DNA of 64,000 bases from JANQRA01 sp035550735 (GTDB lineage Bacteria; Actinomycetota; Acidimicrobiia; Spongiisociales; ZC4RG35), in assembly GCA_035550735.1 (NCBI GenBank), contig DASZOM010000031.1, positions 1-64,000 on the forward strand. Direction: 5' to 3'. The notes beneath the pieces were generated by a model, which searched no databases, had not been told where the DNA came from, and saw nothing but the letters and a program-made list of their open reading frames with translations. This document shows positions 56,853 through 64,000 of the stretch, one piece after another. Position 1 is the stretch's first letter, and every line of letters starts with the position of its first letter. The translations under genes were made by a program, and so were the position numbers.

Positions 56853-58334
56853 TCAGCCGCCGCTGGCGAGCACCCGCGCCGCTTCCCGAACGAAGGTCGC
56901 GATCGAGGGGTAGACGCCGATGGCGAGGGTGAGGGCGACGACGACGCCCAGGGCGAGACGCAGCGATCCGGCGGGGGCGGCCTCGGCGGTATCGGCGAAC
57001 TCACCGGTCGGTTCGTCGAGCCACACCGCCTTGATGACACGGGCGTAGTAGTAGAGGGCGATCACCGAGTTGACCGCGGCGATCACGGCCAGGGCGATGG
57101 TGGCCGGGTCGGCGATCATCACCGACCGGAACATCTCGAACTTGGCGAACCACCCGGCGAGCGGGGGGATCCCGGCGAGGCTGAAGAAGAACACACCGGT
57201 GAGCACCCCGAGGATCGGATCGACCCGTGCCAGCCCGGCCCACCGGTCGATCTCCCCGGATCGGGTCTTCCGCGCCCCGGCGATGACCACGGCGAAGGCG
57301 CCCAGGTTCATGACCGCATAGATGACCAGGTAGATCAGCGTGGCCCCGAAGGCGGTCTCGAGATCGGCCCCGGAAACCGCCGCGGCGGCGAAGGGGACGA
57401 TCATGAAACCGGCCTGGGCGATGGACGAGTAGGCGAGCAGCCGGACGATGTTGGTCTGACGCAGCGCGGAGAGGTTTCCGATCGTCATCGAGAGCGCGGC
57501 CAGCAGCCATAGCGCCGGAGCCCAGATGTCCGAGGCGGCGGGGAGTGCCTGGTACATGACGATCAGCAGTGCGACGAAGCCGGCGGCCTTGGAGTTGACC
57601 GACAAATAGGCGGTGATCGGGGTGGGCGCGCCCTCGTAGGTGTCCGGCGCCCAGAAATGGAAGGGGACCGCGGAGACCTTGAAGCCGAAGCCCACCATGA
57701 GGAACAGGATCGCCATGACCAGGGCCGGCTCGTCGCTCAGACCCGAAGTCGCCTCGGCGATGCCGGCGAAGGTGACCTCGCCGGTGAGACCGAAGAGCAG
57801 CGACATCCCGTATAGGAGGATGGCCGTGGAGAGGACGCCGAGGATGAAGTACTTCATCGACGCCTCGTTCGACTTGATGTCGCCCTTGCGCCAGCCGGCG
57901 AGCAGGTAGAGCGGCCCGGTGGTGACCTCGAGACCGATGAACAGGACGACCAGGTCGCGGGACGAGGCCATCACGAGTGACCCGAGCAGCGAGGCGAGCA
58001 GCAACAGGTAGTACTCGCCCTGGTAGTAGCGGTCGCTCTCGATGTAGTTGTGTGACATCAGGAAGACGATGTACGCCGCTACCAGGAAGAGGCCCTTCAT
58101 CACCAAGGCGAACTCGTCGACGACGTAGGAGCCTTCGAACATCGAGATCGTCTCGCCCTCGATGGCGAGCACCCCGAGCGGGAGCAGCGCCAGCGCGGTG
58201 CCGGCCACCGCCATCGTGGCCGTCCAGTACTTCTGGGGCCTGGCCAGGAAGAGATCGAGGGTGAGCACCGCGAGCAGAGTGCCCGCGACGATCAGCTCCG
58301 GGGCCAGCGCCAGATAGTCGATCTCGAAGGTCAT
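56853..58334 (-). CDS. nuoN: NADH-quinone oxidoreductase subunit N
   Basis: This 493-residue antiporter-like membrane subunit of complex I has about fourteen helices. Markers: LALAPELIVAGTLLAVL at the start, VLFIGLEVTTGPLYLLAGWRKGD, SMKYFILGVLSTAILLYGMSLLFG with the conserved Lys, VGFGFKVSAVPFHFWAPDTYEGAPTP and LAYSSIAQAGFM. It pumps protons together with NuoM and NuoL. It is the last gene of the nuo operon, with a 7-base gap after nuoM. Confidence 0.97.
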   Translation of the reverse strand: MTFEIDYLALAPELIVAGTLLAVLTLDLFLARPQKYWTATMAVAGTALALLPLGVLAIEGETISMFEGSYVVDEFALVMKGLFLVAAYIVFLMSHNYIESDRYYQGEYYLLLLASLLGSLVMASSRDLVVLFIGLEVTTGPLYLLAGWRKGDIKSNEASMKYFILGVLSTAILLYGMSLLFGLTGEVTFAGIAEATSGLSDEPALVMAILFLMVGFGFKVSAVPFHFWAPDTYEGAPTPITAYLSVNSKAAGFVALLIVMYQALPAASDIWAPALWLLAALSMTIGNLSALRQTNIVRLLAYSSIAQAGFMIVPFAAAAVSGADLETAFGATLIYLVIYAVMNLGAFAVVIAGARKTRSGEIDRWAGLARVDPILGVLTGVFFFSLAGIPPLAGWFAKFEMFRSVMIADPATIALAVIAAVNSVIALYYYARVIKAVWLDEPTGEFADTAEAAPAGSLRLALGVVVALTLAIGVYPSIATFVREAARVLASGG

Positions 58335-58341
58335 GCCCCCG

Positions 58342-59973
58342 CTATCCCCCCTTCACCAGAGAGGACAGGGCGGCGGTGGTGTCGGTCCCGAAGGCGGCGT
58401 CGACGAGTGAGGTGACCGCATCGGTGGTGGCGTTGAAGACGACCTTCGGATAGAACCCGATCACGACGATCAGGATGATCAGCGGCACCCAGGCCGTCAT
58501 CTCGAACCGGTCGACGTCGTGGAACTGGCGGCCCTCCCACTCGGCGCTGGGCTCGCCCAGGTTGACCCGCTGCAACATCCACAGCATGTAGCCGGCGGTG
58601 AGCACCGTGCCCACGGCGCCGAGGACCATCGCGGTGCGGAAGACTCCCAGCGAGAGCCCGTCGAGCGGGTTGTAGGCGGAGACCAGCGACATGAACTCGC
58701 CCCAGAACCCGGCGAGCCCGGGCAGCCCGAGGGAGGCCATGGCGGTGAAGGCGAGGATCCCGCCCAACACCGGCATCAGCTTGATGTTGCCGCCGAGACG
58801 CGCCATCTCCCTCGTGTGGTAACGATGCGATATCGAGCCGGCCAGGAAGAACAAGAGGCCGGTGATCAGCCCGTGGGCCACCATCCCGATGATCGAGGCG
58901 TTGATGCCGATGTCGGTCATGGTGGCGATCCCGAGCATCACGAATCCCATGTGGCCCACCGATGAGAAGGCGATCAGGCGCTTCATGTCGGTCTGGGCGA
59001 GACAGGCCAGCGAGCCGTAGATGATCCCGATCACGGCGAGGATCGCGATGAACGGGGCCCAGCTCACAGCCTCCTCCGGGAGGATGGGCAGAGCGATCCG
59101 GATGAAGCCGTACGAGCCCAGCTTCAGCATGATCGCCGCCAGCAACACCGAGCCGACGGTCGGCGCCGCAGTGTGGGCGTCGGGAAGCCAGGTGTGCAGC
59201 GGCCACATCGGCACCTTCACCGCGAACCCGAGGAACATCGCCCCGAATACCAGGAAGGCGAAGTTGCCCGGGCCGGAGAACGCACCGGCGGCCCCCAGCT
59301 CGGTGAGGGCGGGGATGTCGAAGGTGCGCTCGGCGCCGACGTTGCCCGACTCGAAGTAGATGGCGAGAAAGCCGAGCAGCATGAAGGCCGAGCCGAACAG
59401 CGTGAACAGGAAGAACTTGATGGCGGCGTAGAGACGTGTCTCGAACTCCCGGGCGAACCCGGGGACCTTGCGCGGCGCCTTGTCCCCCCAGATGCCGATC
59501 ATGAAGTACATGGGAAGCAGGACGATCTCGAAGAAGATGAAGAAGAGGACGAGATCGAGGGCGACGAACGTGCCGTTCATCCCGGTGGCGAGGATGAGCA
59601 TCAGGATCAGGAAGGCCTTGGGGTTCTTGGGCTCCTCCCAGTGGTTCCAGGAGTAGATCACCGCGAGGACCATCACGAAGGTGGAGAGGACGAGGAGGGG
59701 CAGGCTGATCCCGTCGATGCCGACGTGGTAGTTGGCGTTGATCGCCCCGATCCAGGTCTCGTTGACCTCGAACTGATACGTGTTGTAAGGAGTCCCGCCG
59801 TAGTCGAACCCGATGACGACCCCCACCGAGGCGAGAAAGGCCAGGGCGGTGACGAGCAGGGCCGTCCGCTTGAGGGCATCTTCGTTGTCGCGCTTGATGA
59901 ACCCGAGGAGCAGTGCCCCAACCACGGGGAGGAAGACCGTGATCGTCAGTCCCCAGGTCTCGAACCAATCCAT
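58342..59973 (-). CDS. nuoM: NADH-quinone oxidoreductase subunit M
   Basis: This 543-residue antiporter-like complex I subunit has about fourteen helices. Markers: HVGIDGISLPLLVLSTFVM, EPKNPKAFLILMLILATGMNGTFVALDLVLFFIFFEIVLLPMYFMIGIWG with the key Glu, FAVKVPMWPLHTWLPDAHTAAPT, FSSVGHMGFVMLG and HGLITGLLFFLAGSI. An AAGGAGA site precedes ATG 59973 by about ten bases; the gap to nuoL is 16 bases. Confidence 0.97.
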   Translation of the reverse strand: MDWFETWGLTITVFLPVVGALLLGFIKRDNEDALKRTALLVTALAFLASVGVVIGFDYGGTPYNTYQFEVNETWIGAINANYHVGIDGISLPLLVLSTFVMVLAVIYSWNHWEEPKNPKAFLILMLILATGMNGTFVALDLVLFFIFFEIVLLPMYFMIGIWGDKAPRKVPGFAREFETRLYAAIKFFLFTLFGSAFMLLGFLAIYFESGNVGAERTFDIPALTELGAAGAFSGPGNFAFLVFGAMFLGFAVKVPMWPLHTWLPDAHTAAPTVGSVLLAAIMLKLGSYGFIRIALPILPEEAVSWAPFIAILAVIGIIYGSLACLAQTDMKRLIAFSSVGHMGFVMLGIATMTDIGINASIIGMVAHGLITGLLFFLAGSISHRYHTREMARLGGNIKLMPVLGGILAFTAMASLGLPGLAGFWGEFMSLVSAYNPLDGLSLGVFRTAMVLGAVGTVLTAGYMLWMLQRVNLGEPSAEWEGRQFHDVDRFEMTAWVPLIILIVVIGFYPKVVFNATTDAVTSLVDAAFGTDTTAALSSLVKGG

Positions 59974-59989
59974 TGCTCTCGTCTCTCCT

Positions 59990-62020
59990 TTAGATCACGA
60001 ACACGAACAGGACCACGAGGATCAACGCCCCCGCCACGAACCCGGATGCGTACTGCTGCACCCGTCCGGTCTGCATCTTGCGCAGGGCCGAGCCTGCGGT
60101 GTCGGCGGCGGCTGACAGCCCGTTGAAGATCCCGTCGACGCCCACCTGGTCGAGCCCGTTGTAGACCAGGCCGCCGAGCCACTTGGTGACGCCTCCCACC
60201 GCGTTGACGATTCCGTCGATGACGTAAGTGTTGGTCCAGTCGACCATTCGGGCGATGGGGCCGGTGGTCGCTCCGACCAGACCCAGGGCGAGGTCGTCCA
60301 CGAGGTACTTCCGACGCAGCAACGGGTACAGCACGGGGACCTGGAAGCGATCCCGCTCCTGCTGGCTGAGCCGGTCCTTCCCCCAGATCGCCCAACCGAG
60401 GATGATGCCGAGCAGGGCTGCGCCGAGCCCGAGACCGGCGAGGGCGAAGTCGATGGCCTCGGCGTGATGGTCTCCCATCGCCACCACCCGCACACCGAGC
60501 CACTCCGTGAAGTTGCCGATGCCCGGGAGCTCCACACCGGGGATGTTGAGGAGACCGAACAGGATGGAGGGGATGGCGAGGCCGATGAGCGGCGCCGTCA
60601 TGAGTCGTGGGGACTCGTGCGGCTCGCCGTGGCCCTTGTAGGTCCCGAAGAAGGTGAGCGCCACACAGCGGGTCATGTAGAAGGCCGTCACGAAGGCGCC
60701 GGCGATGGCGATCCACATCACGGCGGTGTATCCCTCGGCGCCGAGGGTGGCCAGGATCTCGTCCTTGGACCAGAAGCCCGCCAGCGGGAAGATCCCGGCT
60801 AGGGCCGCCGACCCGACCAGGAACGTCCAATAGGTGGTGGGCATCGCCTTGCGCAGACCGCCCATGTCCTGCATGAAGTTCGAGTGGACGGCGTGGATCA
60901 CCGAACCGGCGCCCAGGAAGAGGAGGGCCTTGAAGAAGGCGTGGGTGAAGAGGTGGAAAAGCCCGGCGGTGTAGCCGCCGGCGGCGACGGCGGTCATCAT
61001 GTAGCCGAGCTGGGACACCGTCGAATAGGCGAGCACCTTCTTGATGTCGTCGGCCACCAGGGCGAGCAGCCCGACCGCGAATAGGGTGATCGCCCCGATC
61101 GCCACCATCCACGACCGGGCCTCGGTTGCAAGGTGTTCGAAGAGGGGGAAGGTCCGCGCCATCAGGTAGACCCCCGCGGTGACCATGGTGGCGGCGTGCA
61201 TCAGCGCCGACACCGGCGTGGGCCCGGCCATGGCGTCGGGCAGCCAGATGTGCAGGGGGAACTGGGCGCTCTTGCCCATGGCGCCGAAGAAGAGGAGGAG
61301 CCCGGCGACGACGGCGACCGCTCCCAGCGCCTCGCCTCCTGCCGCCGCGGCCTCGTCCAGGGCGGCGAAGTCCCAGGTGCCCAGGGTCACACCGAGGATC
61401 ACCGCACCCAGGATCAGCCCGACGTCGGCCACCTTGTTGGTCATGAACGCCTTGTTGCCCGCCCTGACGTTGTCGAGATCGTGCCAGTAGAAGCCGATAA
61501 GGAAATAGCTGGCGAGACCCACCCCTTCCCACCCGATGATCATCTGCACCAGGTTGGGAGCGCCCACCAGGATCAGCATCGCCCCGGCGAACAAGGAGAA
61601 GGCGGCGAAGAACCAGGGGACCCGGACGTCACCGTGCATGTAGGACAGGGCGTAGACGAAGACGAGCAGGCCGACGAAGTTGACCAGGAAATACATCATG
61701 ATCGAGAGCCCGTCGACCACCCACCCCAGTTCGAACACCAGATTCGAGCCGATGCGTGCGATCTCGAACGTGTTGGAGGTGTCGAGGACCCCTCCGGTCA
61801 TGTTCATGACGAAGAGGACCGTTGCCCACACCAGGTTGACCGCGAGAGCGGCCACCGCGATCTCCCCGCCCTGATATTTCAGCCGCTTGCCGACGGCCAG
61901 GATGGCGAGGAAGGCGATGAAGGGGGTGACCAGCATGATCCCGGCTGTGTCCGACCAGAACCCGCCGGTCCCCGCCTCTATCACGTGTTCCTCGGCGGCG
62001 AGCAGGAGGAGATCATTCAT
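59990..62020 (-). CDS. nuoL: NADH-quinone oxidoreductase subunit L
   Basis: This 676-residue complex I subunit has the antiporter core: VDGLSIMMYFLVNFVGLLVFVYALSYM, MIIGWEGVGLASYFLIGFYW, GAMGKSAQFPLHIWLPDAMAGPTPVSALMHAATMV and AYSTVSQLGYMM. A long C-terminal part includes the lateral-helix region and final transmembrane helix. A strong GGAGGAGA ribosome site precedes ATG 62020. Positions 62021-62071 between nuoK and nuoL hold this site and nothing else notable. Confidence 0.97.
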   Translation of the reverse strand: MNDLLLLAAEEHVIEAGTGGFWSDTAGIMLVTPFIAFLAILAVGKRLKYQGGEIAVAALAVNLVWATVLFVMNMTGGVLDTSNTFEIARIGSNLVFELGWVVDGLSIMMYFLVNFVGLLVFVYALSYMHGDVRVPWFFAAFSLFAGAMLILVGAPNLVQMIIGWEGVGLASYFLIGFYWHDLDNVRAGNKAFMTNKVADVGLILGAVILGVTLGTWDFAALDEAAAAGGEALGAVAVVAGLLLFFGAMGKSAQFPLHIWLPDAMAGPTPVSALMHAATMVTAGVYLMARTFPLFEHLATEARSWMVAIGAITLFAVGLLALVADDIKKVLAYSTVSQLGYMMTAVAAGGYTAGLFHLFTHAFFKALLFLGAGSVIHAVHSNFMQDMGGLRKAMPTTYWTFLVGSAALAGIFPLAGFWSKDEILATLGAEGYTAVMWIAIAGAFVTAFYMTRCVALTFFGTYKGHGEPHESPRLMTAPLIGLAIPSILFGLLNIPGVELPGIGNFTEWLGVRVVAMGDHHAEAIDFALAGLGLGAALLGIILGWAIWGKDRLSQQERDRFQVPVLYPLLRRKYLVDDLALGLVGATTGPIARMVDWTNTYVIDGIVNAVGGVTKWLGGLVYNGLDQVGVDGIFNGLSAAADTAGSALRKMQTGRVQQYASGFVAGALILVVLFVFVI

Positions 62021-62071
62021 GTGTGATCTCCTCCCGGCGCTCGGGTGCGCGAGGGCAAAGTCGGCCGGCCA

Positions 62072-62377
62072 TCAATATCGCATCACGTTCAGGTCGTCGA
62101 CGTTGGCGGAGCGTCGGTTGCGGAAGATGAGCAGGACGATGGCGAGCCCGATCCCCACCTCGGCGGCGGCGACGGTGATCACGAAGATGGCGAACACCTG
62201 CCCCAACGCCTGGGAGGTGTTGTGCATCGCCTCGAAGGCGACAAGGTTGACGTTGACCGCGGCGAGCATCAATTCGACCGACAAGAGGATCAGCACGATG
62301 TTGCGCCGCACCAGCAGGCCGAAGACACCCAGGGCGAACATCGCCGCGGCCAGGATCAGGAACTGGTTGACGATCAC
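62072..62377 (-). CDS. nuoK: NADH-quinone oxidoreductase subunit K
   Basis: This 101-residue three-helix complex I subunit shows FLILAAAMFALGVFGLLVRRNIVLILLSVELMLAAVNVNLV, with the two proton-pathway Glu positions in helices 2 and 3, and the end VGIGLAIVLLIFRNR. GTG 62377 overlaps the nuoJ stop (GTGA). Confidence 0.97.
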   Translation of the reverse strand: MIVNQFLILAAAMFALGVFGLLVRRNIVLILLSVELMLAAVNVNLVAFEAMHNTSQALGQVFAIFVITVAAAEVGIGLAIVLLIFRNRRSANVDDLNVMRY

Positions 62378-62925
62378 ACCGCGCTCCTCTCCTCTTCCTC
62401 GACCGGGGTGAGATCTCGCCTGGCGATCGTGATCCCTCCGATCAGTGCGGCGAGGAGGGCGAATCCGACCACCTCGAACGGGATGACGAATCTGCCCAGC
62501 AGGGCATCACCGAGGATGTCGGTCAGCGTGGGGTCACCGGTGGTCAGCACCTCGTCCGAGCCGAACGCCTGGATCGAGGTCCAGGCCATCAGGCCGAACA
62601 CCGCGAGCGACAAGAGCGCCGGCCACACCCGGTTCTTGGTGTCGAGACCCTCGTCGAGGCCGGTCGGGGCACGGGTGATCATGATCCCGAACAGGAAGAG
62701 GACGATCACCGCCCCGATGTAGACGAGGACCAGCACCCAGGCGACGAACTCCGCGGAGAGGAGGAGGAACAGCCCGGCCGAACCGCCCAGGGCGCCGATG
62801 AGATATAGGGCGGCGTGGACCACGTTGGGGGTGGTGACCACCCGGATCGAGGACACGAGCACACCGAGCCCGATGACCAGGAATGCCCAGTTCACCGGTT
62901 CGGAGATCCAGGACTCGAAGCTCAC
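62374..62925 (-). CDS. nuoJ: NADH-quinone oxidoreductase subunit J
   Basis: This 183-residue, five-helix complex I subunit shows NVVHAALYLIGALGGSAGLFLLLSAEFVAWVLVLVYIGAVIVLFLFGIMI, the pi-bulge-containing helix, read here in short blocks around VYIGAVIVLFLFG. GTG 62925 is preceded by a G-rich ribosome site about eight bases away. The frame extends upstream to 63111 through nuoI in a different frame and is not coding there. The gap to nuoI is 40 bases. Confidence 0.96.
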   Translation of the reverse strand: MSFESWISEPVNWAFLVIGLGVLVSSIRVVTTPNVVHAALYLIGALGGSAGLFLLLSAEFVAWVLVLVYIGAVIVLFLFGIMITRAPTGLDEGLDTKNRVWPALLSLAVFGLMAWTSIQAFGSDEVLTTGDPTLTDILGDALLGRFVIPFEVVGFALLAALIGGITIARRDLTPVEEEERSAV

Positions 62926-62965
62926 AGGAGATCCCCCCTGGGCTCGAAGCGACAGTCGTGGTCCA

Positions 62966-63463
62966 TCACTTCTCCAGGGCGGGGGGCTCGGGGACGGTGG
63001 CCAGCCAGTCCTGGAGTTGGTCCATGTCGTGCATGAGGGCGCCCATCCGCTTCTCGGAGTATTCCTGCACCGGGCTCCAGAACAAGGCATCGAACGGGCA
63101 GACCTCGACACAGATGCCGCAGTACATGCAGAGGGCGTAGTCGATGTCGAATCGGTCGAGCTTGGCCCGGACCTTGACCCGTCCCCCGGGCTTGTCCGGG
63201 GGGATCTCCTCCTTGTGCCCCTCGATGTAGATGCACCAGTCGGGGCAATTGCGGGCGCAGAGCATGCACACCGTGCATGCCTCCTGGTCCAATGCGATCA
63301 CCCCGCGGGACCTGGGGACGAGTGTCTCCTTCTCCTTCGGGTAGTTGACGGTGGCCAGGTATTTCCCGGGTCGGAGGATGGTGCGGACCATGGTGTAGAG
63401 GGTCACCCACAGGCCCTTGAGCATGCCGATCCCAGGCACGGGCCGAGTCCCGTTGGCCGTCAT
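62966..63463 (-). CDS. nuoI: NADH-quinone oxidoreductase subunit I
   Basis: This 165-residue peripheral-arm subunit holds two [4Fe-4S] clusters (N6a and N6b). They are ligated by CTVCMLCARNCPDWC and CMYCGICVEVCPFDAL. The N-terminus has GLWVTLYTMVRTILRPG, an amphipathic segment for docking on the membrane arm, and YPKEKETLVPRSRG. ATG 63463 overlaps the nuoH stop by one base (TGATG). Confidence 0.97.
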   Translation of the reverse strand: MTANGTRPVPGIGMLKGLWVTLYTMVRTILRPGKYLATVNYPKEKETLVPRSRGVIALDQEACTVCMLCARNCPDWCIYIEGHKEEIPPDKPGGRVKVRAKLDRFDIDYALCMYCGICVEVCPFDALFWSPVQEYSEKRMGALMHDMDQLQDWLATVPEPPALEK

Positions 63464-64000
63464 CAGAGCACCACCTTCAACGTCGCGGTCACTGCGATGT
63501 TGAGCAGGGCGAGAGGCACCAGCCATTTCCAGGCCAGGCCCTGCAGCTGGTCCTCGCGGAACCGGGGGAAGGTCCAGCGGAACCAGATCATCGCGAACAC
63601 GAGGAGAAACACCTTGGCGATGAGGATCACAGGTCCGGCCAGCTCGAGTGTGTCCTCGGGGATGCCCGGCAGCCAGTAACCGCCCAGGAACAACGTGGCT
63701 GCGATTGCCGAGAGCGTGAACATGTTGGCGAACTCGGCGAGGAAGAAGAAGAGGAAGCGAAATCCCGAGTACTCGGTGAGATAGCCCATGACCAGCTCCG
63801 ACTCGGCGATGGGCATGTCGAAGGGGATGCGGCTCAGCTCGGCGAGGGCGGCGATCATGAAGATGACGAACCCGAGGAACTGGAAGACGACGTAGGGGAA
63901 GCCCAGCTCGATCTGTGCCTCGACGATCCCCTGCATGCTCATCGTCCCGGCGAGGATCACCGTCCCCACCACCGCCAGCACCAGTGGGAGCTCGTAGGCG
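63463..64000 (-). CDS. nuoH: NADH-quinone oxidoreductase subunit H (partial, 5' end beyond window)
   Basis: This is the C-terminal part (about 179 residues) of the quinone-site membrane subunit of complex I. The frame enters from the right edge with AYELPLVLAVVG, a segment near the middle of NuoH, and continues with RIPFDMPIAESELVMGYLTEYSGFRF. That block contains the conserved Glu and Asp residues that line the quinone entrance. It ends with the last two helices and WFRWTFPRFREDQL. The start codon lies outside the window, so an internal GTG at 63981 should not be taken as the start. Confidence 0.95.
   Translation of the reverse strand, partial: AYELPLVLAVVGTVILAGTMSMQGIVEAQIELGFPYVVFQFLGFVIFMIAALAELSRIPFDMPIAESELVMGYLTEYSGFRFLFFFLAEFANMFTLSAIAATLFLGGYWLPGIPEDTLELAGPVILIAKVFLLVFAMIWFRWTFPRFREDQLQGLAWKWLVPLALLNIAVTATLKVVL

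Noticed and set aside
58331..59968. 545-codon frame parallel to nuoM in another frame
   Set aside because: It is extremely Arg/His-rich and lacks hydrophobic helices; nuoM in the alternative frame has all family motifs.
63979..63981. GTG 63981 as the nuoH start
   Set aside because: The frame stays open to the window edge with NuoH-like sequence (AYELPL), so the gene is truncated by the window.

Overview
The window is a high-GC, almost fully coding chromosomal segment of an actinobacterium. The lineage evidence is a WhiB-family iron-sulfur regulator, a Bpa/PafE-type proteasome activator with a C-terminal Leu-Tyr-Leu, a mycothiol-dependent-isomerase-like protein, an actinobacterial GuaB3 protein and many apparently leaderless genes. 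An Acidimicrobiia-like lineage would fit, but that is inference. I saw no transposon, phage, CRISPR array, rRNA or tRNA. No gene-free gap exceeds 300 bases; the largest are about 125-145 bases (1-125, 2288-2434, 5850-5992).

Layout. 1-2.3 kb: small regulators, a membrane protein, bpa and whiB. 2.4-5.8 kb: sdhCAB. 6-8.7 kb: a TadE/TadG/TadE-like surface trio. 8.7-10 kb: a DapA-family aldolase and an SCP2-like protein. 10-16.8 kb (minus strand): purN-purH-folD-icd-nadB-mdh. 16.9-21.2 kb: rhodanese, a metallo-beta-lactamase/rhodanese fusion, membrane proteins and an acyltransferase. 21.2-22.4 kb: dinB. 22.5-30.3 kb: a catabolic region with a benzoate/2-aminobenzoate-type CoA ligase, tryptophan 2,3-dioxygenase, a kynureninase-like protein, a ParB/SbnI-like protein, Rid protein, enoyl-CoA hydratase, acyl-CoA dehydrogenase, CoA-binding protein and thioesterase. 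30.4-34.1 kb: hutH, hutI and a methyltransferase. 34.1-38.2 kb: DUF2207/LemA and small redox-type proteins. 38.2-40.7 kb: a B12-binding mutase subunit with sucCD. 40.8-44.1 kb: transaldolase and a PcrA/UvrD helicase. 44.2-47.2 kb: a histidine kinase and a CheA-like hybrid kinase. 47.2-53.8 kb: guaA, guaB3, a CPBP protease, trpS, a molybdopterin-domain/pentapeptide-repeat fusion and an LCP ligase. 53.8-56.8 kb: sensor kinase, Nudix hydrolase, acetyltransferase. 56.9-64 kb: nuoN-M-L-K-J-I and a partial nuoH (minus strand, running in from beyond the right edge).

How the genes work together. Succinate dehydrogenase, malate dehydrogenase, isocitrate dehydrogenase and succinyl-CoA synthetase feed the TCA cycle and complex I. 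The 22-30 kb block can be read as tryptophan -> kynurenine -> anthranilate -> anthraniloyl-CoA, with accessory CoA enzymes resembling the aerobic 2-aminobenzoyl-CoA clusters of proteobacteria; the ring-attacking monooxygenase and a kynurenine formamidase are not in the window. Histidine catabolism (hutH, hutI, no hutU) follows directly.

A window-wide signal is leaderless transcription: about nineteen transcription units have a TANNNT hexamer ending 6-9 bases before the start codon and no Shine-Dalgarno sequence. This reading decides several starts, exposes a 14-codon leaderless leader ORF coupled to the acyl-CoA dehydrogenase, and reveals overlapping divergent -10 elements in the 24-base hut/thioesterase gap. 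purN has no usable standard start codon at the expected place and may begin at ATC.
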